Shown here: positions 40,738 to 51,239 of the stretch, piece after piece
Position numbering within the stretch: position 1 is the first letter of the stretch
Layout of the letters: every line of letters starts with the position of its first letter
DNA from: Clostridia bacterium
GTDB taxonomy: Bacteria > Bacillota > Clostridia > Acetivibrionales > STF1-152
Length of the DNA stretch: 64,000 bases
Reading direction: 5' to 3'
NCBI GenBank assembly: GCA_028280575.1
Contig: JANQLN010000057.1
Location: 1-64,000, forward strand
The notes under the pieces: generated by a model
Seen by the model: only the letters and a program-made list of their open reading frames with translations
Databases searched by the model: none
Told to the model about the DNA's origin: nothing
Made by a program: the position numbers and the translations under genes

Positions 40738-41904
40738 ATGAATAAAAATCGATTGAAGGAAACAACCCGGGACAGGATTGATTTAAATTCCGGGGAAGCC
40801 AGCTATTTTAAAAGCTTGGTGATCAGTTCGTTATTAGGCTTTTCTTTTGGGATAATCGTACTGAGCCTGGTCCTCCTGGGTGGGGAAAGACCTGCATTGT
40901 TCCTCTTTACAATTCCTGTTTTTTGCGGAGTTTTATCAGGAGTAGCCGGTATGAGTAGTGATTTCCTCGACCGGCAGTTGTCGAAACGGGGAATGGAAGG
41001 CCCGCTGAAACGCCGATTGCTCAGCTTTGGGAGCAGCTTGTTGCTAGTTCTGGTAATCACAGTTTTTTTAAGCAGCAATTTTATAGGTCTTTTCTATGCC
41101 AGGCAGGAAAGAATGCTCTGGGGTATTTTGGGGGGAGTTATCTTTGGGGCGGTAGTAGTGGTAGTGGAGTATAATTACTGGAAACTAAAGCAAAAGATGT
41201 TGGTTTTGCAATTAGAAAACAAGTACCTGGAAGAGCTGGCCAGCAAGGATATGATCCTGAAAGAAGCCACTAAAAAGCTGGTCTTGACCCGGGAAAGAAA
41301 CCGGATGGCCCGGGAACTCCATGACTCAATTTGCCAGGGGATGCACGGAATAATCTACTGTATCAGTTCATTACGCCAGCAGTTAAAGCGGAGCGAGGGG
41401 CAGGAAGACAAGCTGATTGAAATCATCGACCAGTTGGAAAAAACGGCGGAAGGGAGCATGGGGGAACTTCGCTCCATGATCAAAGAGTTAAAACCTGCTT
41501 TGCTGGAAAAAAACAGTCTGGGAGAAGCCCTGTACAGCCACTGTCAATTATTTTCCCGCCGTCAGCAAATTCAGGTTGAGCTGGAGTTGTCCGAAATCGA
41601 ATTTCTTTCCCCAGAGCAGGAATTTGCTATTTTCCGAATAATCCAGGAAGCCCTGGCCAATGTTCAAAAACATGCTGGGGCCAGCCGGATCGATATAACC
41701 TTGCACCGGGAAGTGACAAGTGAGCAAAAGGCCAGGGCAGTTTTGACGGTTAAAGATAATGGCCGGGGTTTTGACCTGAAGCAGGTACTAAAGGGGAATG
41801 GCCTTGACAATATGGCGCTGCGGAGTCAAGAAAGCGGAGGGATTTTTGATTTATTTGCTGCTCCGGGGAAAGGGACAGTGCTCAGAGTCATTTTTAATCA
41901 ATAG
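40738..41904 (+). CDS. sensor histidine kinase (HisKA_3/DesK type)
   Basis: RNRMARELHDSICQGMHGI; NVQKHAGAS; DNGRGFD. Confidence 0.94.
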   Translation: MNKNRLKETTRDRIDLNSGEASYFKSLVISSLLGFSFGIIVLSLVLLGGERPALFLFTIPVFCGVLSGVAGMSSDFLDRQLSKRGMEGPLKRRLLSFGSSLLLVLVITVFLSSNFIGLFYARQERMLWGILGGVIFGAVVVVVEYNYWKLKQKMLVLQLENKYLEELASKDMILKEATKKLVLTRERNRMARELHDSICQGMHGIIYCISSLRQQLKRSEGQEDKLIEIIDQLEKTAEGSMGELRSMIKELKPALLEKNSLGEALYSHCQLFSRRQQIQVELELSEIEFLSPEQEFAIFRIIQEALANVQKHAGASRIDITLHREVTSEQKARAVLTVKDNGRGFDLKQVLKGNGLDNMALRSQESGGIFDLFAAPGKGTVLRVIFNQ

Positions 41905-42118
41905 GCAGTAAAAGCTGTGGATTTAAAAGTTTTACAAAGTAAATTAAATATGTTAAAATATATATCATATATAGCATTATCAACTGCTATATTTGTTTGT
42001 AGGTTTGCCTTGAAGGATTTTTCCACAGGACAGCCGGAAGGTTTTAGCAATGGATTTTTTTCGTGGGAACATAATTGACAGACGGTTAAAACAGCTGCAT
42101 ATGCAGTATTAAATTAAC

Positions 42119-43585
42119 ATGAAGGGGTTTAAAATGTATAATAATCCAAACATAGTTTTTATTCTTACAGATGATATGGGGTATGGAGACGCGAGCTGCT
42201 ATGGTGCTACAAAAATAAACACCCCCAATATCGACAAGCTTGCCCGGGAAGGAATGCAGTTTATGGACGCACACTCATCCTCCGCAGTCTGCACGCCTTC
42301 ACGCTATAGTGTACTGACAGGACGCTACTGCTGGAGAAGCCGCCTCAAGCGCGGTGTTCTCAGCGGACATGGACCTGCACTCATAGAGCCTGGCAGAATG
42401 ACAGTTGCCGGCATGCTGAAACAAAATGGCTATGTTACTGGAGCATTCGGCAAATGGCATTTGGGTTTGAATTGGGTTAAAAAGGATAGTTCAAAGGAGC
42501 CTGCAAGGATAAATGATTTCAATAAAAATGAAAATCCGGAAGATTATGATTACAGCAAGCCTTTAACCGGAGGGCCTTTAGACCATGGTTTTGATTATTT
42601 TTACGGTATTTCAGGTTCATTGGATATGCCTCCCTACTGTTATATAGAAAACGACCATACTGTAGGAATACCTGACAGGGAAAAAAGCCCTTATATGTTT
42701 CAGCAGAGAAGAGGGTATATGGTCGAAGGCTGGAAAGATGATGAAGTAGATTTGAAATTTACTGAAAAAGCAATAGAATTTATAAAAAGCAATGTTAAGA
42801 GCACTCCCGGCAGGCCGTTCTTTGCTTATATCCCTTTTGCAGCTCCGCACAGGCCCTGTGTACCGCCGGACTTCATAAAGGGTAAAAGCCAGGCAGGACT
42901 GCGTGGCGACATGGTTGCCCTGGTTGACTGGTGTGTGGGTAAAATCACAAATACTCTTGATGAATTGGGCATAACAGAAAATACCTTGATAATATTCACC
43001 TCGGATAATGGGGCCCGGGCATGTGATATAGATGGAAACATGTATGGCCACAGGTCATGCGGAGATTGGAGAGGATACAAGTCTGATATATGGGAAGGCG
43101 GGCACAGGGTTCCATTTGTTGCAAAATGGCCTAAAGCTGTTCGGGCAGGAATTAAGACATATGAAACTGTTTCTCTAATGGATTTTATGGCAACATGTGC
43201 TGAAATCACAGGAGTTGATCTGCCCAGTGATGCCGGTGAAGATTCATTCAGCTTAATGCCGGTATTCAGTCAGGCAGGAGAATCTCTACCGGTACGTGAC
43301 TGTTTGGTGCACCATTCACTCAATGGGATGTTTTCCATTCGCAAAGAAAACTGGAAATTTATTGACGGGATAGGTTCGGGCGGTTTTGCAACGCGTCCTG
43401 ACGGCTGCCTGGTTAAAAATCCCATAGCAGCAAGTGAAGGAATCAAAGGTCAATTATACGACATGGCAAACGACCCCTGGGAAGTAAGCAACCTGTATGC
43501 AAAAGAATCAAAGGTAGCTGATGAGCTTATGGAGACACTCAGCAATATTAAAGAGAAGGGAACAAGCAAGTTCAAAGAACGGTAA
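42119..43585 (+). CDS. type I sulfatase
   Basis: FILTDDMGYGD; CTPSRYSVLTGRY (Cys-type formylglycine motif); likely start MYNNPN at 42134. Confidence 0.95.
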   Translation: MKGFKMYNNPNIVFILTDDMGYGDASCYGATKINTPNIDKLAREGMQFMDAHSSSAVCTPSRYSVLTGRYCWRSRLKRGVLSGHGPALIEPGRMTVAGMLKQNGYVTGAFGKWHLGLNWVKKDSSKEPARINDFNKNENPEDYDYSKPLTGGPLDHGFDYFYGISGSLDMPPYCYIENDHTVGIPDREKSPYMFQQRRGYMVEGWKDDEVDLKFTEKAIEFIKSNVKSTPGRPFFAYIPFAAPHRPCVPPDFIKGKSQAGLRGDMVALVDWCVGKITNTLDELGITENTLIIFTSDNGARACDIDGNMYGHRSCGDWRGYKSDIWEGGHRVPFVAKWPKAVRAGIKTYETVSLMDFMATCAEITGVDLPSDAGEDSFSLMPVFSQAGESLPVRDCLVHHSLNGMFSIRKENWKFIDGIGSGGFATRPDGCLVKNPIAASEGIKGQLYDMANDPWEVSNLYAKESKVADELMETLSNIKEKGTSKFKER

Positions 43586-43934
43586 TTGATTAACCGTTAA
43601 AAAGAATCAGCCTATGTCTCTTTTGTAAAATATATATTAAAAAATTTACGCCCCATTAATATAAAGGCTGGTTGGACTCTTATGACAAGGTGAAGAATCT
43701 GATGAATTTGCGGAAAAAATAAAAACATTACCCACTTTCTAAACACCTGCAAAAGTTTGAAATCCTTATAACTCAAGGAGTTTCAAGCTTTTTCTTTTTA
43801 ACAGGTGCCAAAAACGAATTTATTTCAAATCAAGTATTTTAAAAAAAATTTATAAATTTCATACATAAGTTTACTAATCTTTACATTGCGTGAAACGATA
43901 GATGTAGTTATAATTATACGGGGGTAGGTAAAAA

Positions 43935-44555
43935 ATGTCTATTTTTGGTTTGCGATTAAAGGAACTCAGAGATGAAACAGGAAGAACACAGGGTGATATA
44001 GGCAAGCTGCTTGGCAAATCGGCAGCAGCCATCTCAAAATATGAGATGGGTGACCGCCAGCCCGGTCTTTCCGATATATCAAATCTGGCAAAATATTTCA
44101 ATACAACATCAGACTATATGCTTGGTTTGTCAAATCACAAAATCAGTCTGGCAAACATTGCTGCACAATTGCGCAGTATAATAGGTGAAAAGTCAATTAG
44201 GGCCTTTATAGCTGATGTAAAAAGTAAAACCGGCCACGAGTTAAACAGTACTGATATTGAAGATTGTTTAAATGCTTCAGCCTTTCCGTCAAATGAATTA
44301 TTAAATATCCTGTGCAATTATTCAGGAGTGAATAAGGATTTTTTTCTGGAATATACGGAGTCAATAAAAAAGGGCAGATACTCTTCTCCACAATTCGAAG
44401 AGCTTGAAGCTTATCTATCTCATCCTCAATTTAAAGCCGCTGTTAAATTGATTATAAAATTACTTAAAAACCAATTGGATATAATTATATTTGATAAGCT
44501 TGCAGACAGCATGATAAAGCTTAAAGAAAAAAGTGGTAATGAAGACAGCCGTTAA
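43935..44555 (+). CDS. XRE family transcriptional regulator
   Basis: LKELRDETGRTQGDIGKLLGKSAAAISKYEMGDRQPGLSDISNLAKYFNTTSDYMLG. Confidence 0.93.
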   Translation: MSIFGLRLKELRDETGRTQGDIGKLLGKSAAAISKYEMGDRQPGLSDISNLAKYFNTTSDYMLGLSNHKISLANIAAQLRSIIGEKSIRAFIADVKSKTGHELNSTDIEDCLNASAFPSNELLNILCNYSGVNKDFFLEYTESIKKGRYSSPQFEELEAYLSHPQFKAAVKLIIKLLKNQLDIIIFDKLADSMIKLKEKSGNEDSR

Positions 44556-44627
44556 AAGTAATGCTTTATAACAAAACCAGCAGTAAAAATCAAGGCAGCT
44601 TTCCTTTTGCCCGCGTGTTCCCTTACA

Positions 44628-45452
44628 TTAATCCAGTTTATCCTTCAGTCTTGATATTAATAATTTGGCTTCATCGGTATTGTTGCTTTGCAGCAGGCCG
44701 TCAATTTTAAAAAACAGCCATTTCGCATCACTTTCAAGATCATGGTACTGCTTTGATCCGCTTTCTATTGTCCATTTGGTTATTTCAAATACAAGCTTTA
44801 AAACCATAAAATTAAATAATGTAATAATTATCATGACCACAAAGCACATGATCCGGTGAAAAACCGTCATTAAATTAAAATATTCATGAAAAATGACTAC
44901 TATAATACAATCTGTCAAAGTTATGCTCATCAAAATAGAAGTGAGTATAATATTTATTTTCCGGTTCAGCTTGGTCGAAACAAAAACTATATAATATTTA
45001 AAAAGAAAAACTATCAAAGCAATCTGCAGCAATCTCAACGGCAATATTGCAAAAAATTTAGGCCATTGGCTCAAAAGAAAGTCATCTAACCCTTCAAAAA
45101 CATAGGTTATCAAAAAAAGTGTATACATATTTTCCATTGTAATACTTATTAATAATACAATTGCTATTGAAAACATTGCCCTGTATAATTCAATTTTATA
45201 AACAAACACCAGCATCAATAAATATACAATTGTCAATATAAGCATATTAAAAACAAAGTTAGGAACAAAAGGCCGCTCTATTATCATTACAATAAGTAAA
45301 ACACAAATTGAAAGAACAAATTTGAAAAGGTTGGTTTTTTTCCTCACATCCAGGAATTTTTTTTCTCCTGCAACCAAAAGCATCAGAGTCAGATAAATTG
45401 CCAAATCAGGTAACCATACCAAAAAAACGTTTATAAAAGTCGGTTTATCCAT
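44628..45452 (-). CDS. multi-TM protein resembling an AgrC-type sensor domain without kinase domains
   Basis: about 7 hydrophobic segments followed by short cytosolic tail; likely start MDKPTFIN. Confidence 0.6.
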   Translation of the reverse strand: MDKPTFINVFLVWLPDLAIYLTLMLLVAGEKKFLDVRKKTNLFKFVLSICVLLIVMIIERPFVPNFVFNMLILTIVYLLMLVFVYKIELYRAMFSIAIVLLISITMENMYTLFLITYVFEGLDDFLLSQWPKFFAILPLRLLQIALIVFLFKYYIVFVSTKLNRKINIILTSILMSITLTDCIIVVIFHEYFNLMTVFHRIMCFVVMIIITLFNFMVLKLVFEITKWTIESGSKQYHDLESDAKWLFFKIDGLLQSNNTDEAKLLISRLKDKLD

Positions 45453-45615
45453 AAAAGTAAACCCCCTCACCTCAATTTTAACCCAATAACTATCCAAAGT
45501 AAATAGACTGCAGCGAAAAATTCTACTATATAATGTCATGTAAGCTATCCTAAAATTACATCGGAATTCTTGCATTAAAGCCATATTATATAGAATTGTT
45601 GTGTTGCATATTGAA

Positions 45616-45692
45616 TGGTCGGGGCGACAGGATTTGAACCTGCGACCCCATCGTCCCGAACGATGTGCGCTACCAAACTGCGCTACGCCCCG
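45616..45692 (-). tRNA. tRNA-Pro (CGG)
   Basis: CGGGGCGTAGCGCAGTTTGGTAGCGCACATCGTTCGGGACGATGGGGTCGCAGGTTCAAATCCTGTCGCCCCGACCA; loop TTCGGGA; encoded CCA. Confidence 0.96.
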
Positions 45693-45753
45693 ATACCAAA
45701 TATAATTCTAACAGCATTTAATAAAAATTGCAATAATTAAAAAGATTGAGTTT

Positions 45754-46872
45754 CTAGTGCATAAAGAAACTTTTGAATTTAGAAGCAAAACTTGAAAATA
45801 TATAAGCTTGTGTTGTTTTTTTATTTAAAACCTCATTTTCAGCAATACATTCAACTGTCCTTGCAATATCCGAATTCTGATAAGAGATGATAAATGGGCT
45901 CTGTTTCCTTATTGACTTTGATACTATACGGGTTTCGGGCAGAAATCCAATTGAAGTAAGATTATAATCCAAAAACCTTTTAACAACATTTATTATCTTA
46001 TCCGAAACAAATTTGCCTTCATTACTGCTTTCGCACCTGTTTATAAGAAGCGCCAGCTTTACATTTCTATTGCTGTCAAGTATCACCTTGATTATTGAAT
46101 AGGCATCTGTTATGGCATGGGGCTCGGGAGTCGTCATAATAATTGTCTCATCGGACGAAAAAATAAAATTTGTTATATTGGTAGACAATCCGGCTCCCGT
46201 ATCTATCAAAACATAATCAAAATTCTTCTCAAGGTATTCAAAACCGGAGATTATCCTATTAAACTGCAAGGAGGATAGATTAGATAATCCCTGAATACCA
46301 CTGCCTCCGGGCACAAATTTAATTCCCTCAGGCCCATCGATTAAAATGCTGCTCAGCTTTCTTGATCCGTCAATTACATCAACAAGATTATACCTTGGAC
46401 ATAATTTAAGCAAAACATCCACATTGGCCATACCTAAATCTGCGTCAAGCAGCGCTACCTTTTTGCCTTTTCTTGCAAGGGAAATAGCATAGTTAATAAT
46501 AAATGCAGTTTTGCCGACTCCACCCTTGCCGCTTGTAACTGTTATAAACTTGCATTTATTAAAATTGCTTTGAGTTTTAAGCGCACCTGAATTAAAGATG
46601 TCCACTTTCAACGTATGTTTACTTATATTCCTGTCTACAATTTTGCCTGTTACCTGAATCTGTCCAAAAGCAGATGATACCGTCATATTAAGCTTGCAAT
46701 CAATGTTGAGTGGAATATAAAAACCATTTTTATAAGGTGACCTGATTTCCAGGACACTGTTGTGTACTGAAAGGATTGTTGACTCATATGTGTCTCTGTA
46801 AAATGGAGAACGGGTTGTCATACTTATTGCCTGACCCGTCTGAAATCCATAAGTATCCATAACATACCTCAA
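45754..46872 (-). CDS. MinD/FlhG-like ATPase with N-terminal YcgR/PilZN-like domain
   Basis: N-terminal GQAISMTTRSPFYRDTYESTILSVHNSVLEIRSPYKNGFYIPL; then VTSGKGGVGKTAFIINYAISLARKGKKVALLDADLGMANVDVLL. Confidence 0.8.
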   Translation of the reverse strand: MRYVMDTYGFQTGQAISMTTRSPFYRDTYESTILSVHNSVLEIRSPYKNGFYIPLNIDCKLNMTVSSAFGQIQVTGKIVDRNISKHTLKVDIFNSGALKTQSNFNKCKFITVTSGKGGVGKTAFIINYAISLARKGKKVALLDADLGMANVDVLLKLCPRYNLVDVIDGSRKLSSILIDGPEGIKFVPGGSGIQGLSNLSSLQFNRIISGFEYLEKNFDYVLIDTGAGLSTNITNFIFSSDETIIMTTPEPHAITDAYSIIKVILDSNRNVKLALLINRCESSNEGKFVSDKIINVVKRFLDYNLTSIGFLPETRIVSKSIRKQSPFIISYQNSDIARTVECIAENEVLNKKTTQAYIFSSFASKFKSFFMH

Positions 46873-47074
46873 TTTTTATTTTTACACCGTTCATTTTATA
46901 TTACAACACTTTTCGTGTCAATATGACAATAATTTGAGCACTTTGCTTATGTTACGATTTTTAAAATAGAGCATACCAAATATGAATAATTCAGTATGCT
47001 CCATTCTTGAAGCTCATTAAGGTGCAAAATACTAAGATGTAAGTCTTGCCTGACAATATGGTTTAAAAAAAATA

Positions 47075-47419
47075 TTACCACTTACCCTTTTTCATATGAG
47101 TTTCCAGTTCTGCTTTGCATCTTTGCTTAATAACCCATCCTTCATCCTTTGCCTTTTCAAATGTGGAAACGCATCCGGGATCAAGGTCAATTTCAATTCC
47201 TTCTTTACATAATTCAATCATCTCATCCGCAAGATTTATAATTTTCATATGAATGTCATTAGTCCTGTCTGAATTATATATTTTCTTTGCATCATCCTCA
47301 TAAATTTCTATGAATTTTTCTTTTGGCGCTCCACACTTGGGACATTTGTCAGGAGCCTGGTCTCCCTCATGGACGTAACCACAAACACTGCATCTCCATA
47401 GCTTGTTCAAAATCATCAT
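47075..47419 (-). CDS. rubredoxin-like domain protein
   Basis: WRCSVCGYVHEGDQAPDKCPKCGAPKEKF. Confidence 0.85.
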   Translation of the reverse strand: MMILNKLWRCSVCGYVHEGDQAPDKCPKCGAPKEKFIEIYEDDAKKIYNSDRTNDIHMKIINLADEMIELCKEGIEIDLDPGCVSTFEKAKDEGWVIKQRCKAELETHMKKGKW

Positions 47420-47477
47420 CCTTCCATAATTTTATGCTATAAATATACCCCAACAAATACATTTATAACAAAATAAA

Positions 47478-48587
47478 TCAGCGGATTGTTACCTTGCCGT
47501 TAACAGGTACAATCTGCACCCAGGTCTGGCCGGGATTAAGCAAAATAAAGTTTCCGTCAGAATCGCGGTATTCCGTAGCTGAAAACCTTGACTGTTTTGA
47601 CCATGTTATGTCTATTGCCTTTCCACCCGTAATATAATAACCTTTTCCGCTCCCTACATTCAAAACCTCCTGCCTGCCTGCGGCATCACCTTTAATTGTA
47701 TGACTCTTTACATATTGAATTATTATATTTTTTGCTTTAAGCTGCTCACCGCTCACCCTTTCAATTTGGGGCTTGCCTTTTCTGAACCTTAAGTAAAGCT
47801 CTGTTTTTTCATCATACTCATATCCGCATGTATAATATGAATACTTTATTTGAATATTGCCGGCCTGTTTACCGTCGCCCAGCGGGACATCCCTTTCGTT
47901 GTAGCCGAAAACCAAAGGTTTATCAGTGGTCTTTCCATAGCCGGCCCTATCCACATATTTCAAAATTCTCTCCATTGATGTATAAGAATCCTGCCAATTT
48001 GTCCTATCCTTTGTAATATCCCAGAAAATTTCTCCTCCATTTTGTACTCCATTTGCATTATTAATTTTATATTTTGCTATATCCCTTTTTGCTTGAGGGC
48101 TCCATCCAAAATGTATATATATTGCGTCATGTTCCATTGCGTAATCTATAAAATAATGGCGCGCGCTGCGTACAGGGCCAATCATAGCAGGATTTTTACC
48201 CCAGAATACCGGCATCAAACGCGTCTCTCCGCCTTCTACAATTATTTCATATATAACCTGGGCTTTATCCAGTCCTCCCTGGGGAAGGGACTTTGTACCT
48301 TCATTATCAATCATAACCGCATAGGGCCTCATACCCTTTTGTGGGAATTCAAAATCAATTGCCTCATACGGTTTTTCATTTTTGTCTTTTTCATTATTGT
48401 CATTTGCCCTGGTTTCTTCAGCAACATCTTGCCCGATTTCCTTTACAACCTCCCCCTGGGTAATTTTAATAATTTTATTTATGTCTTCCGTTGTTTCCTC
48501 AACCATTGTTTCCTTACTATCGCCGCATGAAGCAATTACAAAAACTGAAAAAAAAGCCAGCGCAGCTATTAGTAATTTTTTATGCAT
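47478..48587 (-). CDS. DUF3048 (YerB-like) lipoprotein
   Basis: IASCG lipobox; RPYAVMIDN; PVRSARHYFIDYAMEHDAIYIHFGWSPQA. Confidence 0.9.
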   Translation of the reverse strand: MHKKLLIAALAFFSVFVIASCGDSKETMVEETTEDINKIIKITQGEVVKEIGQDVAEETRANDNNEKDKNEKPYEAIDFEFPQKGMRPYAVMIDNEGTKSLPQGGLDKAQVIYEIIVEGGETRLMPVFWGKNPAMIGPVRSARHYFIDYAMEHDAIYIHFGWSPQAKRDIAKYKINNANGVQNGGEIFWDITKDRTNWQDSYTSMERILKYVDRAGYGKTTDKPLVFGYNERDVPLGDGKQAGNIQIKYSYYTCGYEYDEKTELYLRFRKGKPQIERVSGEQLKAKNIIIQYVKSHTIKGDAAGRQEVLNVGSGKGYYITGGKAIDITWSKQSRFSATEYRDSDGNFILLNPGQTWVQIVPVNGKVTIR

Positions 48588-48708
48588 AATATTCCTCCAA
48601 CATTTTTTCCTGTATAATTAAATTCTGCAAAATAAGAAAGAATTCCTTCATTCGCTGCTTACATGAACGTTTTTAATTCTATTTTAGCAGGAAAGCAAAA
48701 TCTTGTAC

Positions 48709-48993
48709 TCATTCTTCTTCCATAAAATCAAATTCATCTTCCATTTGCATTTTAAAAGCTTCATATACCTGGCTTAATTCATCATCATCGTGGACATTAA
48801 CAAGGCATTCGTCACCGCCGTCGTGTTCAATTTTCAATATAACAAATTCCTCTTCAACCGCTTGTCCATTATCATCATATGGCAATAAAACCACATATTC
48901 TCCGCTTTCCATTTCTATAGTCCCGACGTACTCAAACTCTTGTTCCTCTCCTTCTTCATCAATCAAAACTAAAACATCATCTCTATCTTCCAT
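48709..48993 (-). CDS. DUF1292 family protein
   Basis: DDVLVLIDEEGEEQEFEYVGTIE; upstream of/with ruvX. Confidence 0.88.
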   Translation of the reverse strand: MEDRDDVLVLIDEEGEEQEFEYVGTIEMESGEYVVLLPYDDNGQAVEEEFVILKIEHDGGDECLVNVHDDDELSQVYEAFKMQMEDEFDFMEEE

Positions 48994-49069
48994 TTCCAAA
49001 AACCTCCTGCAGATATTAAAATATTCTCCAAAAATGAACCACTTATGCCTCATATGCATTTCTTACAGA

Positions 49070-49501
49070 TTACAAATCCAACGGCCTGTCTTTTTTATAT
49101 CTATCCAAATAACCCTGGAGTATGTAAATCGCGGATAATTTGTCAACCATGCCTTTCTTTTTTGACCTTTTAAGACCTGTTTCAATCATAGTCCGGCCGG
49201 CGGCAGCAGTCGTAAGTCTTTCATCCCACTCTTCAACCATTATATCAAGCTTATTTTCAAGCACTGCCTTGAATAGAATTGTCCTTTCCGCCCTTTCACC
49301 TAATGAGCCATCCATATTTTTAGGTAAACCCAATACTATCTTTTCCACATCATATTGATCAATAATTTTAGCCAATTCGTCAATTACATGATTATTTCCT
49401 TTATTTCTTATTGTTTTCAAACCCTGTGCCGTCCAGCCCATAGGATCGCTGACCGCAACTCCTATTCTGCTGTCCCCATAATCCAAACCAAGTATCCTCA
49501 T
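49070..49501 (-). CDS. ruvX: Holliday junction resolvase RuvX (YqgF)
   Basis: MRILGLDYGDSRIGVAVSDPMGWTAQGL; GLPKNMDGSLGE; DERLTT. Confidence 0.95.
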   Translation of the reverse strand: MRILGLDYGDSRIGVAVSDPMGWTAQGLKTIRNKGNNHVIDELAKIIDQYDVEKIVLGLPKNMDGSLGERAERTILFKAVLENKLDIMVEEWDERLTTAAAGRTMIETGLKRSKKKGMVDKLSAIYILQGYLDRYKKDRPLDL

Positions 49502-49609
49502 CCCATACCTCTTCTGCAAAGTCTTTCCCCATAATAATCTACCATACTGCTTTGCATCCAGCATTGCTCCCATTAGGGCATTCCTTCCCTAAATCATCCC
49601 TTTAGCAGC

Positions 49610-50557
49610 TTAAATCACCTTTATGCAAAATTGGGGACAGCTGGTCCCGCAATATCCACAAAGCAAGCATTTATCCATATCAACTGTTACTATTTTGTCA
49701 TTTATGCTCAATGCCGACTGTGCGCATCTGGCTACACATTTCCCACAGCCTGTACACCATTCATGTATATGGAGTTTCCTCTTTTTTGCCCTGACTTCCT
49801 TAAGTAAACCTCCGGGAACTTTAATTCCGCTAAAAACACGTACGTTCATCTCCACTTCCATAACTGTCTGCATGCCAATTGCAACGGAATGCAGACAGGG
49901 CAGTCCTAATACAAATTCAATACATTCATCGTAATTTGACAGAAGGTTTCCGCCTCCTAAAGGCTTCATGCCATATATACCCTTACCCGAATCATAGCAT
50001 TGCTTTATAGCTTTTAACATATCACCAATGCTGCCGTCTCCAATACCTGTTCCATTAATATTGACAATGGGATGTACAACATCAATTTCAGGCATATCCG
50101 CACAGGCTTCCACTACCTCCACATTGTGGGTTGACACTCCTACGGCACGTAATATACCTTTTTCCCTGTTTTCCAAATATGTTGAAAGAGCGTCTTTATG
50201 GCCTTTTAATGTCAGCCTGCTTTCCTGCTCGTGCATAAGGAAAATATCTATTACATCCCTGTCCAGTTCCTTTCGGGCTTTTTCAATACTGTTAAGTGCA
50301 CCCTGCCTTGAATATGCATAAGATTTAGTAGCAATCACAGGATTGCAGCCCGATATTTCAATAGCTTTCCTTATATATCCATACGTACCATAAAGCTCAG
50401 CCGTATCAATAAAATTAACTCCCAGTTCCAGGGCCCTGGAAATTACTTTTGCCCCTTCATCCGGAGGCATATTTGCCTGCAGCGGGCCTACTGTCAAAGC
50501 TCCAAAACATAATTTTGACACATATATTCCAGTATTCCCTAAAGATTGATAATTCAT
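49610..50557 (-). CDS. aldo/keto reductase with C-terminal 4Fe-4S motifs
   Basis: NYQSLGNTGIYVSKLCFGALTVGPLQ; CTGCGKCVARC, CLLCGYCGTSC. Confidence 0.93.
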   Translation of the reverse strand: MNYQSLGNTGIYVSKLCFGALTVGPLQANMPPDEGAKVISRALELGVNFIDTAELYGTYGYIRKAIEISGCNPVIATKSYAYSRQGALNSIEKARKELDRDVIDIFLMHEQESRLTLKGHKDALSTYLENREKGILRAVGVSTHNVEVVEACADMPEIDVVHPIVNINGTGIGDGSIGDMLKAIKQCYDSGKGIYGMKPLGGGNLLSNYDECIEFVLGLPCLHSVAIGMQTVMEVEMNVRVFSGIKVPGGLLKEVRAKKRKLHIHEWCTGCGKCVARCAQSALSINDKIVTVDMDKCLLCGYCGTSCPQFCIKVI

Positions 50558-50568
50558 ATCAAATAATT

Positions 50569-50841
50569 CTACCTGTCCTTTTCGGGTGAAGCCTGTCTAT
50601 CAAGATAAAACCTGACTATTTCTTCCAAGAGCTCATCCCTTTCAAGCTTTCTTACCATGCTTCTGGCATTATTATAGTTGGTTATGTAAGTAGGATCTCC
50701 AGACATTATGTAACCGACAATCTGATTAATCGGATTATATCCTTTTTCCTTTAAAGCATGATAAATTGATAAAAGTATATCTTTTGCTTCATTCACATTA
50801 TCTTTTTCTACCTTGAACATCATTGTTTCATTATCAGCCAT
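50569..50841 (-). CDS. ireB: IreB family regulatory phosphoprotein (copy 1)
   Basis: [61 protein letters not shown]. Confidence 0.93.
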   Translation of the reverse strand: MADNETMMFKVEKDNVNEAKDILLSIYHALKEKGYNPINQIVGYIMSGDPTYITNYNNARSMVRKLERDELLEEIVRFYLDRQASPEKDR

Positions 50842-50966
50842 AACTGTCTTTCACCCTTTCCCAATATATTAAGCAAATTGCTCATATTACCTAACATTAT
50901 TATTGCATATACGAATATATTAATACAATACATGTAATTGTGCAACAAATCATCGTTAAAACGAGT

Positions 50967-51239
50967 TTATTTTTCTTTATTTAAATTTTCCTGATTATCA
51001 AGATAAAACCGGATTACCTCTTCCAGAAGCTCATCTCTTTCAAGACGCCTTATTATACTTCTTGCATTATTATAATTGGTAATGTAAGTAGGGTCTCCAG
51101 ACATTATATAGCCGACAATCTGATTAATCGGATTGTAACCTTTTTCTTTCAGGGCCTGGTAAATTGATAAAAGAATATCCCTTGCCTCATTCACATTATC
51201 CTTTTCAACCTTAAACATCATTGTTTCGTTATCAGCCAT
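50967..51239 (-). CDS. ireB: IreB family regulatory phosphoprotein (copy 2)
   Basis: nearly identical paralog of the adjacent ORF; start [11 protein letters not shown]. Confidence 0.92.
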   Translation of the reverse strand: MADNETMMFKVEKDNVNEARDILLSIYQALKEKGYNPINQIVGYIMSGDPTYITNYNNARSIIRRLERDELLEEVIRFYLDNQENLNKEK

